Source: Adiantum capillus-veneris
Lineage: Eukaryota > Streptophyta > Polypodiopsida > Polypodiales > Pteridaceae
Direction of reading: 5' to 3'
Assembly: GCA_014529385.2 (NCBI GenBank)
Contig: CM043962.1
Coordinates: 149,538,647-149,602,646 of the forward strand
Length of the DNA: 64,000 bases
Shown here: positions 38,169 through 50,431 of the stretch, piece after piece
Position numbering within the stretch: the stretch's first letter is position 1
Layout: every line of letters begins with the position of its first letter
The notes under the pieces: generated by a model
The model's input: only the letters and a program-made list of their open reading frames with translations
Told to the model about the DNA's origin: nothing
Database searches by the model: none
Position numbers and translations under genes: made by a program

Positions 38169-38520
38169 GTATGCAACAGTGCAAGAAAGGGAGGATTTCT
38201 TTGAGGTCAGCGCACAAACAGTGAGAGAGTAAGGAGATAGCAGGTTTGGAAGGATACATCTTTTTTCCTTTAGTCATACATTCCACGTATAGCAAACTCC
38301 CTCCAATTCTAGGACGTTCATTAAATGCAACTGAAAACGATTTATTCTTCAATCATCATGGCCGTTATGACGCTGTGGAAAGAATCTACTTGTAAGTGCA
38401 CTTTTTGAATGGTTATTCCAAGTTTACAATTGCTTTTATCACACCTATTTTCTAGAGAGAGAAAGTACAAATTCTATTTTTCTTAGAAGGATCTCCAAAT
38501 GACCTCCAAAATTTCTAACG

Positions 38521-40736
38521 CCTAGTCTGGTTCCTGTGTCGTTTCAACTTCTATCTCCTTTTGCAATTCAATGATCTGTCCTTGTGCCAATGTGTCTCTT
38601 TGAGTAGCTTTCTCGGCCATGTCAACCATTTCTTCTTGCAATGTTTCCAGATTCTTTTGAAGTTCTTCATGTTCTTTTTGGAGAACTTGGTGTTCTGCTC
38701 TCATTCTTTCTTCGGCGGCTAGAGATCCTTCTGCCATATGCATCCTCTGTCTTTGCTCTAGCCGCAATTCCGTATGGAGGTCGGTGATTTGTGCTTCTAG
38801 GGCTTGTATAATTTGGGCATCTGCTTCTGCGCTTGCCCCCACCTCCCTTGGTGTAGCCTTTAGTCTTTTGATTGTCCGATCTTGGAGCTCTAACTTTTCC
38901 TACACCTCTAGGACTTCATCTTTTGCCACTTCTAAGTCATCCAAGACCTTATCTTTTTGCTCTTGAAGACTCTTGATTACTCTTGAGGCTTCAGTCATCT
39001 CTAGCAGTAGAGCGTCTCTTTTGCTCTCAGATTCCCTTAGTGTTGCAGTAAGAGTGTCGAGATCTTTCTATGCTTCTTCGGCCTTCAAGTGTGTATCTTG
39101 TACTAGATTTGAGAGGTTCTTGTGTTCCCTTTGCATGTTGTCATCCCTGGTATGCAGCATGTTGTTCTCTTCAGCAATGGTAAGAGACAGCGTACTGACT
39201 CTATCCAATATTTAATAAGCGGCTCTTATGTCATCTTCAATTGCTGCTACAAGGTTTCGAGTTGTGGGTCTATTGATTGAACCAGCCAATGGAACCTGAT
39301 AACCCATACTGATCAATACTCTTGCAGGTGGTGCTTGAAATGGGTTAGCCAAGGGTCTCTATTGAGGAACTGTTGGGACTTGAATCATCCCTGGCACTCC
39401 GGGTTGTGGTATCTATTCGGAGTTCTTTGTTGAGACTCATGGTCTACCTTCCTGTTTTCTGCTTCATCATCTCTTTCCTTGTTTTTGGGGAGCTCTTTCT
39501 TTCTTCTTCTTTCCTTGCAGCCCATGGTGGGTTTGGAGTACCATAAACCACTGCGGAATCCTCTGCCATTGTATATCCAGCTTGGATGAGATCTTCATAA
39601 GTATTTATTTCATCCTTTTCCTGATCTCCGTGTGCAAATGTGGCCTCTTCTGTTGTTTTTGGTGAAGATTGGGATTCGGGTGTAGATGGTTTTGGGCTCG
39701 GAGGAGGTGTGGGAGAACTTGGTGGAGAAGGTGGTGTTTCCTTTTTCTTCTGCTCTTCCTCTTGATCCTTCTTCTCTTGTGTTTCTGATATTTCTTTCAA
39801 CTTCTGTTTTGATGTTTTGCACTTCCTCCGTTGTGAAAGGCTCTAAGTTTTGCTGATCAAGTACCCTTTTCGTCTCTTCATATGCCGGATGTGTCAAACT
39901 GGTCCTCTAGTGGTTTAGAGGAGCTTCCTCCAACCTTGGCCGGGTCTGGCACCCAGTATTCTTTGAAACCTCTCTTGCTCCGATTGCCTCATATGCAATC
40001 TTTGTCAAGGATTCCCCTCCTCCAATGTACTTGGGCTTTTCCATGCCCATGCCAACCACTTGTTCATGTAGGTATTGGGCATAGTTCATTTCTCTGGGTA
40101 TGTTGCTTTTCAAAGCCCGGGTTATAGTTGTTGCCATCACATGGGGAGGAGTTGTATATTTCTGTGGCCTCTTGCTGCAAACGTGGAGTATGAGTTGTAG
40201 AGTTTTCATATCTTTGCAGCCCTCGGGTCCACCAGGTCTTCGAATGTCTGATTAAATTTCTTTTGTGTGTAGACCTTCACCTCGTCTCTTCTTTCTCGAA
40301 CTGAGCTTCCTCTATTGTGTAGCCCAAGTGCATCTGCTATGGTTTGAGATGTGATTAGAGTTTCTGTTTTATGGCCATCCAAAGCTGTTATCATGGATTT
40401 GTCATCTTTTTTAATAGAATTGACTAGCTCATATACTCTTTGAAAATCTACACCCACTGGTGGTGCCGTGTAGAAGTTATGAAGGTCCACCCTTTCTAGC
40501 TGGTGGAGGGTCTCCTCTCTGTTTGCCATTTCTAACATCTCCCGTGGGTTCATTGGGATATCCACTTTGTTGCCTTGTGTGTCTCTGAAAGTGCCTTGAT
40601 ATACTGCAATCCCTTCCTTTTCTAATGTGACCTCGTCTACCCAGGCCTTAAATGGCTTAAATGTTTCCTCTTTTACAGACATCCTCTTCTTCTTTGCTGG
40701 TGATGCTAGACTCCATAGATCTTGTGGACACTTCAA
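38521..40736 (-). pseudogene. Unrecognised TE-like gene: N-terminal domain, Pro-rich linker, coiled coil
   Basis: Successive minus-strand frames 40736-40206, 40209-39907, 39897-39610, 39800-39444 and 38842-38522 appear to be one protein of about 700 residues broken by indels. The N-terminal ~270 residues are globular and charged (FKAWVDEVTLEKEGIAVYQG, LITSQTIADALGL, NYAQYLHEQVVGMGM). This layout resembles the gag-like N-terminal domain of some plant retroelements and putative plant transposon proteins. The middle is Glu/Lys/Pro-rich (PPSPPSSPTPPPSP). The C-terminus is a strong coiled coil (EEHEELQKNLETLQEEMVDM). The first two frames overlap at ATGA (40206-40209). No LTRs or pol genes adjoin it, so it could also be a decayed host gene. 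Confidence 0.45.
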
Positions 40737-40878
40737 AGGATTAAGTTAGATAATCCTGCATTTTCTTAGTTTCTATCTGTCCAAATGACTTTTTAAAAAA
40801 TTGAAAAATAGTCTAACTAGGGCCTAAGGGTGCAGTGCATATGATGATGATTGCTTTTGGGTGCTGAATGATGCTGTG

Positions 40879-41178
40879 AGACATCATATGCATATGAAAT
40901 CTAAGTGCTCAAAACAAAGTGATAGTTCACATAAGCGTAACACTCATCATGTACTTCATGAATGTATGTCTAGATTTCAATTTAGATGTTGTTTGGACCA
41001 GCTGTGATGACCACTAGAATTCCCTGCAAGCTTCAAATTGGATTTTGGTCGAGTTCTAAATATATGAGGCTTACATGGGATGAAATTGGGTAGATGTCCT
41101 CATACTCCTGCTATGGAGGCTTAGATTGGTCAATGTTGATCTCCAGGTTCATCTTCACATCAGTGAGACTTTATACGT
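40879..41178. repeat. Palindrome-bearing ~284-bp tandem array, left part
   Basis: Palindrome S0 is at 40879-40902 (AGACATCATATG then CATATGAAATCT). The left half of S1 (AGACTTTATACGT) is at 41166-41178, where element D is inserted. The distance S0 to S1, with the insertion removed, is about 290 bp. Confidence 0.8.
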
Positions 41179-43229
41179 TGTCGTGCTGTGACACGTACAT
41201 AGTGGGAAAGCATGCTACAAGATCTATCTGGTAATTTTTTAGATACATAATTATCTTTCCTATAATATACATATGCATATTTAAGTATAATAATAAGCCT
41301 TCTATCTCATCCTATTATTTTTCTCAAGGGTAACCTATTCTTACTTACCATTAGAAAATACTATGGGAAAAGCATCAATAGCTCCGCCTCTTTAACTTGG
41401 GGCCAAAAAACATTGATTCTTTATTTCTACTATCTCATTATCATCTCACACCCTAGCTAGATCCTATATCTATGGTAAACTCCAATATATATATATTCTA
41501 TGTATTTTTCATATTTTTCTTATATTTCTTTTTAAATAGCTACTAGGAGGGAATCAAATCCTAGTGGGACACTAGGTGGCATGATTTCAAAGATACACTT
41601 ATTTTAATGCATTATTGCAAGCATGATTACAAAACTTTGTCAAGGAGCAATGTCATGCTTTCATATGGCATGAGGTGTCCTTTGGAATCAAATGAAAGTC
41701 TAGGCTAAGGGGACCACAAGAAGACTTTTGCTGCCAGAAATGGACCCTATTTTGATGATTTTTTTACACAAGGTTCCAATCCGAATTGGAAAATGATTTC
41801 AAAATGAAAATCGTAGCTAATGAGCTGAAGTTTCTGCCCATATTTTTACCTTTTTATTTGGAGCCACGGTTGAGGAGATATGATCAAAATACTGGACCCC
41901 AGTCTGCCCACATCATGCAGGGACAGCTCATTTTCAACTTTTCTAGTTTCTATTCACACTGACTCCTCTCTTCTTGTGTAAACCCTTGGGGGTTCCCTTC
42001 ACCTATAAAAGGGGACCTCTTCTTCCTTGAAAAGAAACTCAAGCATTCAAGCGATTGATGAGAGGAATTCTTGAGGGAGTGAGTAGTAATGCCTAATTGT
42101 ACTTAGCCATTAACATAAGCTTAGCTAAGCCTACACTTTCTCCTAGAAGAAGACTAGCCATTCTTGCAACAAGCTAACCTTGGAAGATCAACTCTAATCA
42201 AAGAAGGTCTTGCACTTGATGTATCAATCAAAGTGGAATTATCCACTCTTCTTCTCTCTCCATCAATAATGGTGCCGAAGGGTTTGTCAAGTAAGATGTG
42301 TTCTACATTGATGTTTTCTTGATTTCTTGTTGTTTTCATTTTCATATATAGTCCAAAATATATATATATATATATATATATGTATCTAATCTCATCTCCT
42401 TAACCAAACCTATCTCTCTCACTCTTAGTAATTCATCCTCTCTACAAATTTTAGGTTCTCTTTGCTACATGTACATCTCTCCCCGCAGTATCCTTATTGC
42501 CTACGGGCAAGAATAGGGCTTGGGAGGGAAACTTCTCATCTCTTCACTTCTCTCATATCTACATTTTTCTCATATCTACATTTCTTACATACTATCCTAG
42601 ATGAATAACCCACATGATGATCATTTCTATCGCTTTCACTCTGTACGATCTATTAGAATTAATGTATGGATTAGCCGTAAAATACACTTTCAACAACGTA
42701 TAGTGTTTCTCTTCGGCCCTGAAAGGCTCAATGAAATACTTCTATCACCGGATCCCATCATACTACCTCTCATAGACTATAATTTTTCTTTTGATGTAAG
42801 TGTAGTTATCTTGCTATGAACCAAGAGGATTTGTACACACAATTAATCCCAATCACTAGACAAAATATATATATTATGGTAAGCACAAAACTACAATTCC
42901 AAAGAACAATTCCTAGCTTATTTGGTCAGCCAAGATTGAATGCCATTAACTCATCTATTAACCCTTTCATACTACCCATGATGTGATATGACCATGGCCT
43001 TGATGTTTTCATCTTTGTGTTGTTTTGACACTCTCTTTTGTGTTTTTTCTTTGCGTGTGTGAGTGCAAGAGAGAAAGAGTGTGTCTTCTTTGATTGCACT
43101 TCTTTCCAAACCCTATTCTTCATGGCATCTATGGTTTAACTCCTTCATATAGTTTTTGTTGAGTTCTCTCACAAACTCTCGCAGCCATAAGCCCGGTGCT
43201 TTCCTAGCAAGACCGTAAATTTCTCGACA
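41179..43229 (+). repeat. 5' LTR of element D
   Basis: TGTCGTGCTG... to ...TTTCTCGACA. A TATAAAA box lies at 42004-42010. An (AT)n tract at 42358-42381 differs in length from the other LTR. Short open frames in it (e.g. 42601-42819) recur in the 3' LTR and are not genes. Confidence 0.93.
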
Positions 43230-43235
43230 TATTTT

Positions 43236-43253
43236 TGGTGAACCCGATGCGAA
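43236..43253 (+). promoter_or_regulatory. Primer binding site of element D, tRNA not identified
   Basis: TGGTGAACCCGATGCGAA lies 6 bp after the LTR, starting with the expected TGG. It matches neither initiator Met nor Asp primer sites that I know. Confidence 0.55.
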
Positions 43254-43282
43254 TCTGCTAGGGTGAGAGTTTGTGGGTAACC

Positions 43283-44473
43283 ATGGGTGATCATGTTGAG
43301 CAACAAGGTATGCATTTTGACCCAGCAACAATGCAAATGTTTCAAGCATTTGCAATGTTCATGCAACAACAACATGCTACTGAAAGAAGGGAGATTTCAG
43401 CAACGAAGGCCATACAAGTGGTCGTCAACAGAATGGATCGGTTCAATGGCAAAGATGTAACCAAGTACTTACGAGAGTATGTGAAGGAGATGGAGCTGCA
43501 TCGCGTGTCAGAAGGTGAGATGATTCAAAGCTTTGAGCTAGTTGTTGCTCCAGATATTAGGGAGCATGTTAGGGCAATTAAAGATGGGCATGGGAGAAAT
43601 TGGAAAGAACTCAAAGTAGCTTTAAAGGAGGAATATTTCATGGAGGACTCGGAGAGAGTGACGAAAAGGACATTCTTAGAATGGGTAGTCAAGCCAAAGC
43701 AAGGAATATCAATAACAGAGCTACTTAGGGAATTTGAGCGGCGCTATGCACAACTCACTAGGACAGAAAGGGACACACTAGATGCAGAGAAGACAGATCT
43801 TTTCTTACAAGCTGTAGGTAAAGAGTTTCAAGAAAATTTGGAGCTTCTTCTTGAAGATAAAGATGCTGAGCAAGGACTAAAGACCGACTGGAATGAGGTT
43901 GAAGGTGCTGTCTCACTGCTTGCCAAACAACAAAGAAGAAGGGACAAGATGGTAGTAAACACTACAAGTCCTTCCACCTCAACTTCTGACAAAATGGTAA
44001 AGCCTACTTTTATCGCTCCTAAGTTTGATGAGTCCATGCTAGATGAGCTTGTGAAGGGAATGCGTGACTTGAAGGTGAAGTTTGCAAAGCTTGAAGAAAA
44101 AGGCCAATCATCAGGGCCACTTCCTAGGCAAAGACAACAGCCCAAAGAAGGGTTTGTTAATAGATGTATTTGGTGTGATAGTACAGACCATGTAAGAAGG
44201 GATTGTGATGATTTTAGTGATGCTTTGTCAAAAGATGTTGTCTTTTTTAAGGATGGTAAAATCCACTTAAGAGAGACAGGTCTACCCTTGAGAACTAACT
44301 TTGGGAAGGGGGGAATGCAAACCTTAGTTGAAGATATGGCAACCAAGCATGCCACCTCTTCAGTTGAGGCAGCTACTTATGGAGTAAAAATTAAACATTT
44401 TTGTGATCAAATTTGGCCAAATGTCATGCAATTAGCTAAAAAGGGAAAGCTTACAAAAGAGATTCTACATTAA
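43283..44473 (+). CDS. gag of element D
   Basis: ATG at 43283 (MGDHVEQQG), stop TAA at 44471-44473; 396 residues. The gag core includes MDRFNGKDVTKYLREYVKEME and LKEEYFMEDSERVTKR. A single zinc knuckle (CIWCDSTDHVRRDC, Gly of CX2CX3GHX4C replaced by Asp) lies near residue 295. It is the structural precursor of the particle. The frame stays open beyond the stop for another 160 codons. Confidence 0.8.
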   Translation: MGDHVEQQGMHFDPATMQMFQAFAMFMQQQHATERREISATKAIQVVVNRMDRFNGKDVTKYLREYVKEMELHRVSEGEMIQSFELVVAPDIREHVRAIKDGHGRNWKELKVALKEEYFMEDSERVTKRTFLEWVVKPKQGISITELLREFERRYAQLTRTERDTLDAEKTDLFLQAVGKEFQENLELLLEDKDAEQGLKTDWNEVEGAVSLLAKQQRRRDKMVVNTTSPSTSTSDKMVKPTFIAPKFDESMLDELVKGMRDLKVKFAKLEEKGQSSGPLPRQRQQPKEGFVNRCIWCDSTDHVRRDCDDFSDALSKDVVFFKDGKIHLRETGLPLRTNFGKGGMQTLVEDMATKHATSSVEAATYGVKIKHFCDQIWPNVMQLAKKGKLTKEILH

Positions 44474-45634
44474 GCAGGTGATTGCATACGTCTAGAAACA
44501 GGATGGAATGATCGAGTGGACTCATTGTCAGTGCATGCCTACATTACAAAATGCCAACAAAATGAGGCGATTGTAGAAGAGAAGCGCAGACGTGAGAATG
44601 CTGATGAAGAACCATCAAAAAGAGCTTCTAGAAGTGGGGGAAGAAGCGACTCAATGCCTTCTCAAACACCCTCAACACAAGGAGCATCTCCACCTGAAGT
44701 ACTCATGGAGGAGTCTACAACAGGAAAGAAGAAAGAGCCAACAAAAGGTAAGACAGAAGGCCCAACTTATAGACTACAATCTGATATTGAGGTTGCTACA
44801 GATTTAAAAAAAGTCTTGGAGGAAAGGATCTTGAATAGCAAGATTGAGTTTACTCTGGGAGAAGTTCTTGGCATTGCAAAGCGTGAATTCCATGTGGAGA
44901 TCATTGACATCATCAAGAGGAAGAGGCAAACCCTTTCTGAAGTTTCTCGTCCATAGGTTGAAGGGGAAATCTCGAAGACACAAGGGATGCAACTGCAAAA
45001 TAAGGAGAATGATAGATCTGTGGTAGGATGCTACCAATCTAGTGGGAGAGTGAAGCAAGTGCATTTCTCAAATGATGATGAAGAAGTTGAAGATATTCCT
45101 AGGAGTTACCATTCACGAAGTCATTGGGCAAGGGCTACTACAGAAACTTTGGTCAAGGTAGGTGATCTTGAAGAGCCATTTGTTGCCTTGATTGACCATG
45201 GTTCAGAAATAAACATAATGTGAAAGAGTCTCTACAACAAGTGCAAATGGTGGATGGACACAGATCATGGTTGGATGGTAAAAGTGGCAAACAATTCATC
45301 CGGTGAATTGTATGCAGCATGTCCAGGTGTGAAGGTAACAATAGGTTATGTAAAGATTGACCAAAACTTCTTTGTACAGGATACATCTTCATATCATCTC
45401 ATCCTTGGACAACCCTACATTGTGGGAGTTCGAATGGAAACAAAGGTAATGGATGATGATTCAGCATATGCTAGAATACGTAGCAAAGATGGTAAACGAG
45501 CTGTCCAATTTCTCACAGTTTGTATAAACCATGAAAGAAATCGTGACAACCTCAGAGAACATCCTCTACCAAAGGTGAGCAAAGAGTTTCATGATCATAG
45601 AGAAATGATGGGTTTTGGCCAAGTACCATTGTAA
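44474..45634 (+). pseudogene. gag-protease region of element D
   Basis: Same frame as gag, with stops at 44954-44956 and 45221-45223. The first part is Lys/Glu-rich (REN-ADEEPSKRASRSGG). The protease motif is ALIDHGSEINIM (D-H-G-S, in place of D-S/T-G), followed about 70 residues later by YHLILGQPYIVGV. It ends TAA at 45632-45634; pol is in the next frame. Confidence 0.7.
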
Positions 45635-45710
45635 AGCGGGATTGCAGTGGTACAGAAAGAAAAAGGGTCTCGCCTGACCAAAAATAGGTGAAGCTTTTTC
45701 AACGAGCTCT

Positions 45711-47831
45711 TTGGTAACAAAGAATGGATCAGTATGTTTTACAAAACTTGAAGATTTGAAGAGATGTGAGAGGCAATATGTGCATAATGTACAAATAGGC
45801 ATGAAAAAGAGTGGGTTGCTAGAGCCTACTGAAAATGTTTTGGGTTTGTGTGAACAAGTTTCTTTTGTAGATACTATGGGTGAGCTTGATGCTATAATGG
45901 AGTCTAGTTTGCATCTTGAAAATGAAGTTGTGGAAGTATGCTCTGTGGAAATGTATGAAGTAATAGAAGCCTTTAAAGAAAGCCAAACAATTGGCCCAGA
46001 AGTCCATGTTGAAACTAAGTACAAGAGTGTAGCAAAGAAGGTGAAACCAGTAGCTTCACCCTTACCACCTAACAACCGGGAAAAGATCGAGCAGGCTTCT
46101 TTATAACCAAGTTTGAGGGATCCTAAAAAGATTGGGCATACCTTCACGAAGGAGTCTTTCCAAGAGTTGCAGATTGGTCGCGAGGAGTTTCTAACACAGG
46201 AGGAGACAAAGTGCTTCAAAGAAATGCTTTCAAAGCATGGTAAGGCTTTTGCATTTGATCCACATGAGATAGGATGTGTTGATCCTTCTATTGTAGCTCC
46301 TATGGTAATTTTCACAATACCTCACGTGCCTTGGAATCTACGGCCTATTCCGGTTCCAAAGGCTCATTTGCCAAAGTTAGTAGAGCTACTGAATGAGAAA
46401 ATCAAAATGGGAATCTTGGAGTCTTCTTGTGCTCCATACTCAAACACGTGGTTCACAGTTTCAAAGAAGAATGGTTCTCTACGCTTCATCCAAGATATGC
46501 AACCAGTGAACAAGGTGACAATTAGAAATGTAGGTACAGGTCCAATTGTGGATGAGTTTGCAGAGGCGTTTGCAGGGAGGGCAATCTACTCAATGGGGGA
46601 TCTCTACTCAGGGTATGATCAATTTCAGCTTGCAATCGAAAGCAGAGACTTAACAACCATGAGGACACCTTTGGGTTTGGTAAGGATGTGTACCTTGCCA
46701 CAGGGAGCAACCAACTCAGTTGCACATATGATGAATGGGATGAATAAGGTCTTACGTGACTTTATTCCTCAAATCACAATGCCTTTCATTGATGATTTGC
46801 CTATCAAAGGATGTGAAGAAAGTGACAAAGATGAAGCTTTGGAGCTCAAGGGATATCGCAGGTTTGTGGTAAATCACATAAATGATTGTGATAAAATTTT
46901 GTCTAGGTTGGAAGAAGTGAATCTTACATTGTCACAGAAAAAGTCTATGTTTGGTGTCAATGAAGTGCTTATTGTGGGGCACATGTGCAGGCCATATGGT
47001 AGGAAACCTTGTCCATCAAAGGTAGATGCCATCCAAAGAATGAAAGAAACATGCACTAGCATCACTGAAGTTAGAAGGTGTCTGGGATCATGTGTCTTCT
47101 ATGTTATTTGGATTCCACATTATGCACATGTAGTTGATCCTCTTTATCAGCTACTTAGAAAGAATCAGAAGTTTAAATGGACAGAAGCACATATAAAATC
47201 CATGAAAAAGCTAAAGGAGTTGCTCCAGTCAGCAGCAACTTTGAGAAAGGTAGACTATGAGTGTCAAAGGCCAGTAATTGTGACAGTAGACACCAATCCT
47301 TCAGGGATTGGATGGGCAATAGGGCAAGATGACAAAGAAGGACACAGGTATGTGGTAAGATTTGGAGCAAAGGTACTAAGTGCTCGCCAAAGAAACTATC
47401 CAGAGATAAAGAGAGAGTTATGGGGTATGGTTACAGCCTTGAAAAGTGGGAAAGAGTACCTAATTGGTGCATGTGTGGTTGTAGAAATAGATTGTCTACC
47501 ACTTCTTGGGATGATTACAAATTGCTCAACGCCAGACATTGCTATGTTGCGGTGGATTGCCTACATTAAGTCCTTAAATCCCGAGTTCAAGCACATTGCG
47601 GGTAAAGACAATACAATGGCAGATATGCTATCAAGGGCAAGGTATGAAGATGAGTCACAAATGATTGATGAGGGAGATGATGTAGGCACAAACTTCTATT
47701 CTATCTCTCACGTCAAAGGTAACAATGTCTGCATGACTAATTCACTTGAATTGTTCTTGAAAGATCTTTATGAAGGTGATTGGCTTTCTATTGGAAGGTA
47801 CTTGAGTACTCTAATAAAACAAGATGATTAG
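45711..47831 (+). pseudogene. Reverse transcriptase-RNase H of element D
   Basis: 45711-46106 is a linker, stop at 46104-46106. The 46113-47831 frame begins 6 bp later in the same frame: PWNLRPIPVPKAHLPKLVEL, VSKKNGSLRFIQDMQPVNKVTIRN, SMGDLYSGYDQFQL (motif A), LPQGATNSVAHMM (motif B) and MPFIDDL (catalytic F-I-D-D). RNase H follows, with VDTNPSGIGWAIGQ, the E of YPEIKRELWG, and ADMLSRARY. The RT wording resembles fungal (basidiomycete) Ty3 elements more than the usual plant chromovirus or Athila/Tat types (recollection). Confidence 0.85.
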
Positions 47832-49106
47832 TCTGAACAAGAATTCAAGAGGATACGCAGGAAAGCATATGGGTACTTTTTGAAGGATGGTTACTTGTGG
47901 AAGCATCCTAAACAAAAGGGTGGTACACCACAACGGGTTATATGTAAAAAAGAGTCTCAAGTAAAGCTCATGCAAGAGTTTCATGAGAGTCTATGGGCTG
48001 GACACAGAGGTGTGTGGGCAACCTTCTCCAAGTTGAAAGAAAAATACTGGTGGAAGGGTATGTATAAAGATGTATCTCAATTTGTAGAGTCATGTGTAAC
48101 TTGTCAAATGTATTCAAATGTCCGACATCGTGATGGATTGCACCCTACATATCCACTAGCCATGCACTATAAATGGGTTGTGGATCTAGTCACAATGCCT
48201 TTAGGACTCTGGCAAATGAGATACTTGGTTCTTGCACGAGAAGACCTAACTAATCAGGTTGAAGGAAGAGCATTAAGAGCTAAAACCACAGAAGCTGTGT
48301 GCAAATTCCTTCTTGATGAGGTGATTTGCCGTTATGGTTGTGTGGGAAAAATCACTGCAGATAGAGGTGAACTGGATGCCGAAGAAGCAAGGGAGTTCTC
48401 TTCTAGATTAGGAATCAAGCTTTCTCTTACTATAGCTTACAACCCTGAAGGCAATGGAAAGAGTGAAAGAGGGCATCCTCCTATCATCAAAGCTTTGGCC
48501 AAGGCTTGTGAAGGAAGAGTTGGTGAGTGGCCAAAACTGTTACCATATGTTTTATGGGCTGATCGTACAACACATAGCTCAGTAACTGGCTACATGCCTG
48601 CGGAGCTAATGTATGGTCAAAAGCCAGTGATGCTGATTGAAGATACAATTCCCACATGGAATGTACTACCTTGGCAAGAGGGGCTTAGCAGGGAAGATCT
48701 CCTTGCACTGCGTATAAGGCAGCTAGAGAGAAGTCCTGGAGACATTGAAGCTGCAAAAGAACGACTCAAAAATGCAAGGTTGAAAAACAAGGACTACTTT
48801 GCTAAGCGACATCGACTCAGGAGCAAAGCAATTGACAAAGGTGACTGGGTTTTGGTGTATGATAGTACCCTTGATAACCAGCACACAGTCATGCATAATT
48901 TTTCAAAAAGATGGTTTGGACCGTATGTTGTAAAGCATGTACATGAAAATTCTACTTACAGCTTGTCTGAACTAGATGGTACAGAAGTAAAGATTCCCAT
49001 TGCAGGAAAAAGGATCAAAATGTTTAAGAGAAGAGGAGACAATGATCCAGAAGATGTTGATGAGGAAGAAGAGCAAACCACAGGTAAAGATCAAAGTGAA
49101 GATTAA
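47832..49106 (+). CDS. Integrase of element D
   Basis: Open from 47832 after a TAG; stop TAA at 49104-49106. It has the H2C2 zinc-binding domain (FHESLWAGHRGVWATFSKLK, then CVTCQ), a D-D-E core (KWVVDLVTMP, KITADRGELDA, GNGKSERGHPP) with all three acidic residues in place, and a C-terminal GDWVLVYDSTLDNQ and WFGPYVV segment typical of Ty3 integrases. ADRTTHSSVTGYMPAELMYGQ is close to what I remember of basidiomycete Ty3 integrases. There is no chromodomain. Confidence 0.85.
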   Translation, partial: SEQEFKRIRRKAYGYFLKDGYLWKHPKQKGGTPQRVICKKESQVKLMQEFHESLWAGHRGVWATFSKLKEKYWWKGMYKDVSQFVESCVTCQMYSNVRHRDGLHPTYPLAMHYKWVVDLVTMPLGLWQMRYLVLAREDLTNQVEGRALRAKTTEAVCKFLLDEVICRYGCVGKITADRGELDAEEAREFSSRLGIKLSLTIAYNPEGNGKSERGHPPIIKALAKACEGRVGEWPKLLPYVLWADRTTHSSVTGYMPAELMYGQKPVMLIEDTIPTWNVLPWQEGLSREDLLALRIRQLERSPGDIEAAKERLKNARLKNKDYFAKRHRLRSKAIDKGDWVLVYDSTLDNQHTVMHNFSKRWFGPYVVKHVHENSTYSLSELDGTEVKIPIAGKRIKMFKRRGDNDPEDVDEEEEQTTGKDQSED

Positions 49107-49206
49107 GCTTTGGAATCATCCAGTGAAGAACAAAGCAAGGAAGATGTACAAGAGGGCTGATCTTACAAAGAAACAATGTGGCACATACCGAAGGATGTGC
49201 AGGTTT

Positions 49207-49218
49207 AGAGGGGGTGGA
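49207..49218 (+). promoter_or_regulatory. Polypurine tract of element D
   Basis: AGAGGGGGTGGA directly abuts the 3' LTR, apart from an internal T. Confidence 0.8.
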
Positions 49219-50393
49219 TGTCGTGCTGTGACACGTACATAGTGGGAACACATGCTACAAGATCTATCTGGTAATTTTTTAGATACATAATTATCTTTCC
49301 TATAATGTACATATGCATATTTAAGTATAATAATAAGCCTTCTATCTCATCCTATTATTTTTCTCAAGGGTAACCTATTCTTACTTATCATCAGAAAATA
49401 CTATGGGAAAAGCATCAATAGCTCCGCCTCTTTAACTTGGGGCCAAAAAACATTGATTCTTTATTTCTACTATCTCATTATCATCTCACACCCTAGCTAG
49501 ATCCTATATCTATGGTAAACTCCAATATATATATATTCTATGTATTTTTCATATTTTTCTTATATTTCTTTTTAAATAGCTACTAGGAGGGAATCAAATC
49601 CTAGTGGGACACTAGGTGGCATGATTTCAAAGATACACTTATTTTAATGCATTATTGCAAGCATGATTACAAAACTTTGTCAAGGAGCAATGTCATGCTT
49701 TCATATGGCATGAGGTGTCCTTTGGAATCAAATGAAAGTCTAGGCTAAGGGGACCACAAGAAGACTTTTGCTGCCAGAAATGGACCCTATTTTGATGATT
49801 TTTTTACACAAGGTTCCAATCCGAATTGGAAAATGATTTCAAAATGAAAATCGTAGCTAATGAGCTGAAATTTCTGCCCATATTTTTACCTTTTTATTTG
49901 GAGCCACGGTTGAGGAGATATGATCAAAATACTGGACCCCAGTCTGCCCACATCATGTAGGGACAGCTCATTTTCAACTTTTCTAGTTTCTATTCACACT
50001 GGCTCCTCTCTTCTTGTGTAAACCCTTGGGGGTTCCCTTCACCTATAAAAGGGGACCTCTTCTTCCTTGAAAATAAACTCAAGCATTCAAGCGATTGATG
50101 AGAGGAATTCTTGAGGGAGTGAGTAGTAATGCCTAATTGTACTTAGCCATTAACATAAGCTTAGCTAAGCCTACACTTTCTCCTAGAAGAAGACTAGCCA
50201 TTCTTGCAACAAGCTAACCTTGGAAGATCAACTCTAATCAAAGAAGGTCTTGCACTTGATGTATCAATCAAAGTGGAATTATCCACTCTTCTTCTCTCTC
50301 CATCAATAATGGTGCCGAAGGGTTTGTCAAGTAAGATGTGTTCTACATTGATGTTTTCTTGATTTCTTGTTGTTTTCATTTTCATATATAATC

Positions 50394-50431
<38 letters not shown>

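Noticed and set aside
42601-42819. 72-codon ORF repeated at 50647-50865, and 63-codon ORF at 42154 and 50194
   Set aside because: Both copies lie at equal positions in the two LTRs of element D; they are LTR sequence, not a duplicated gene.
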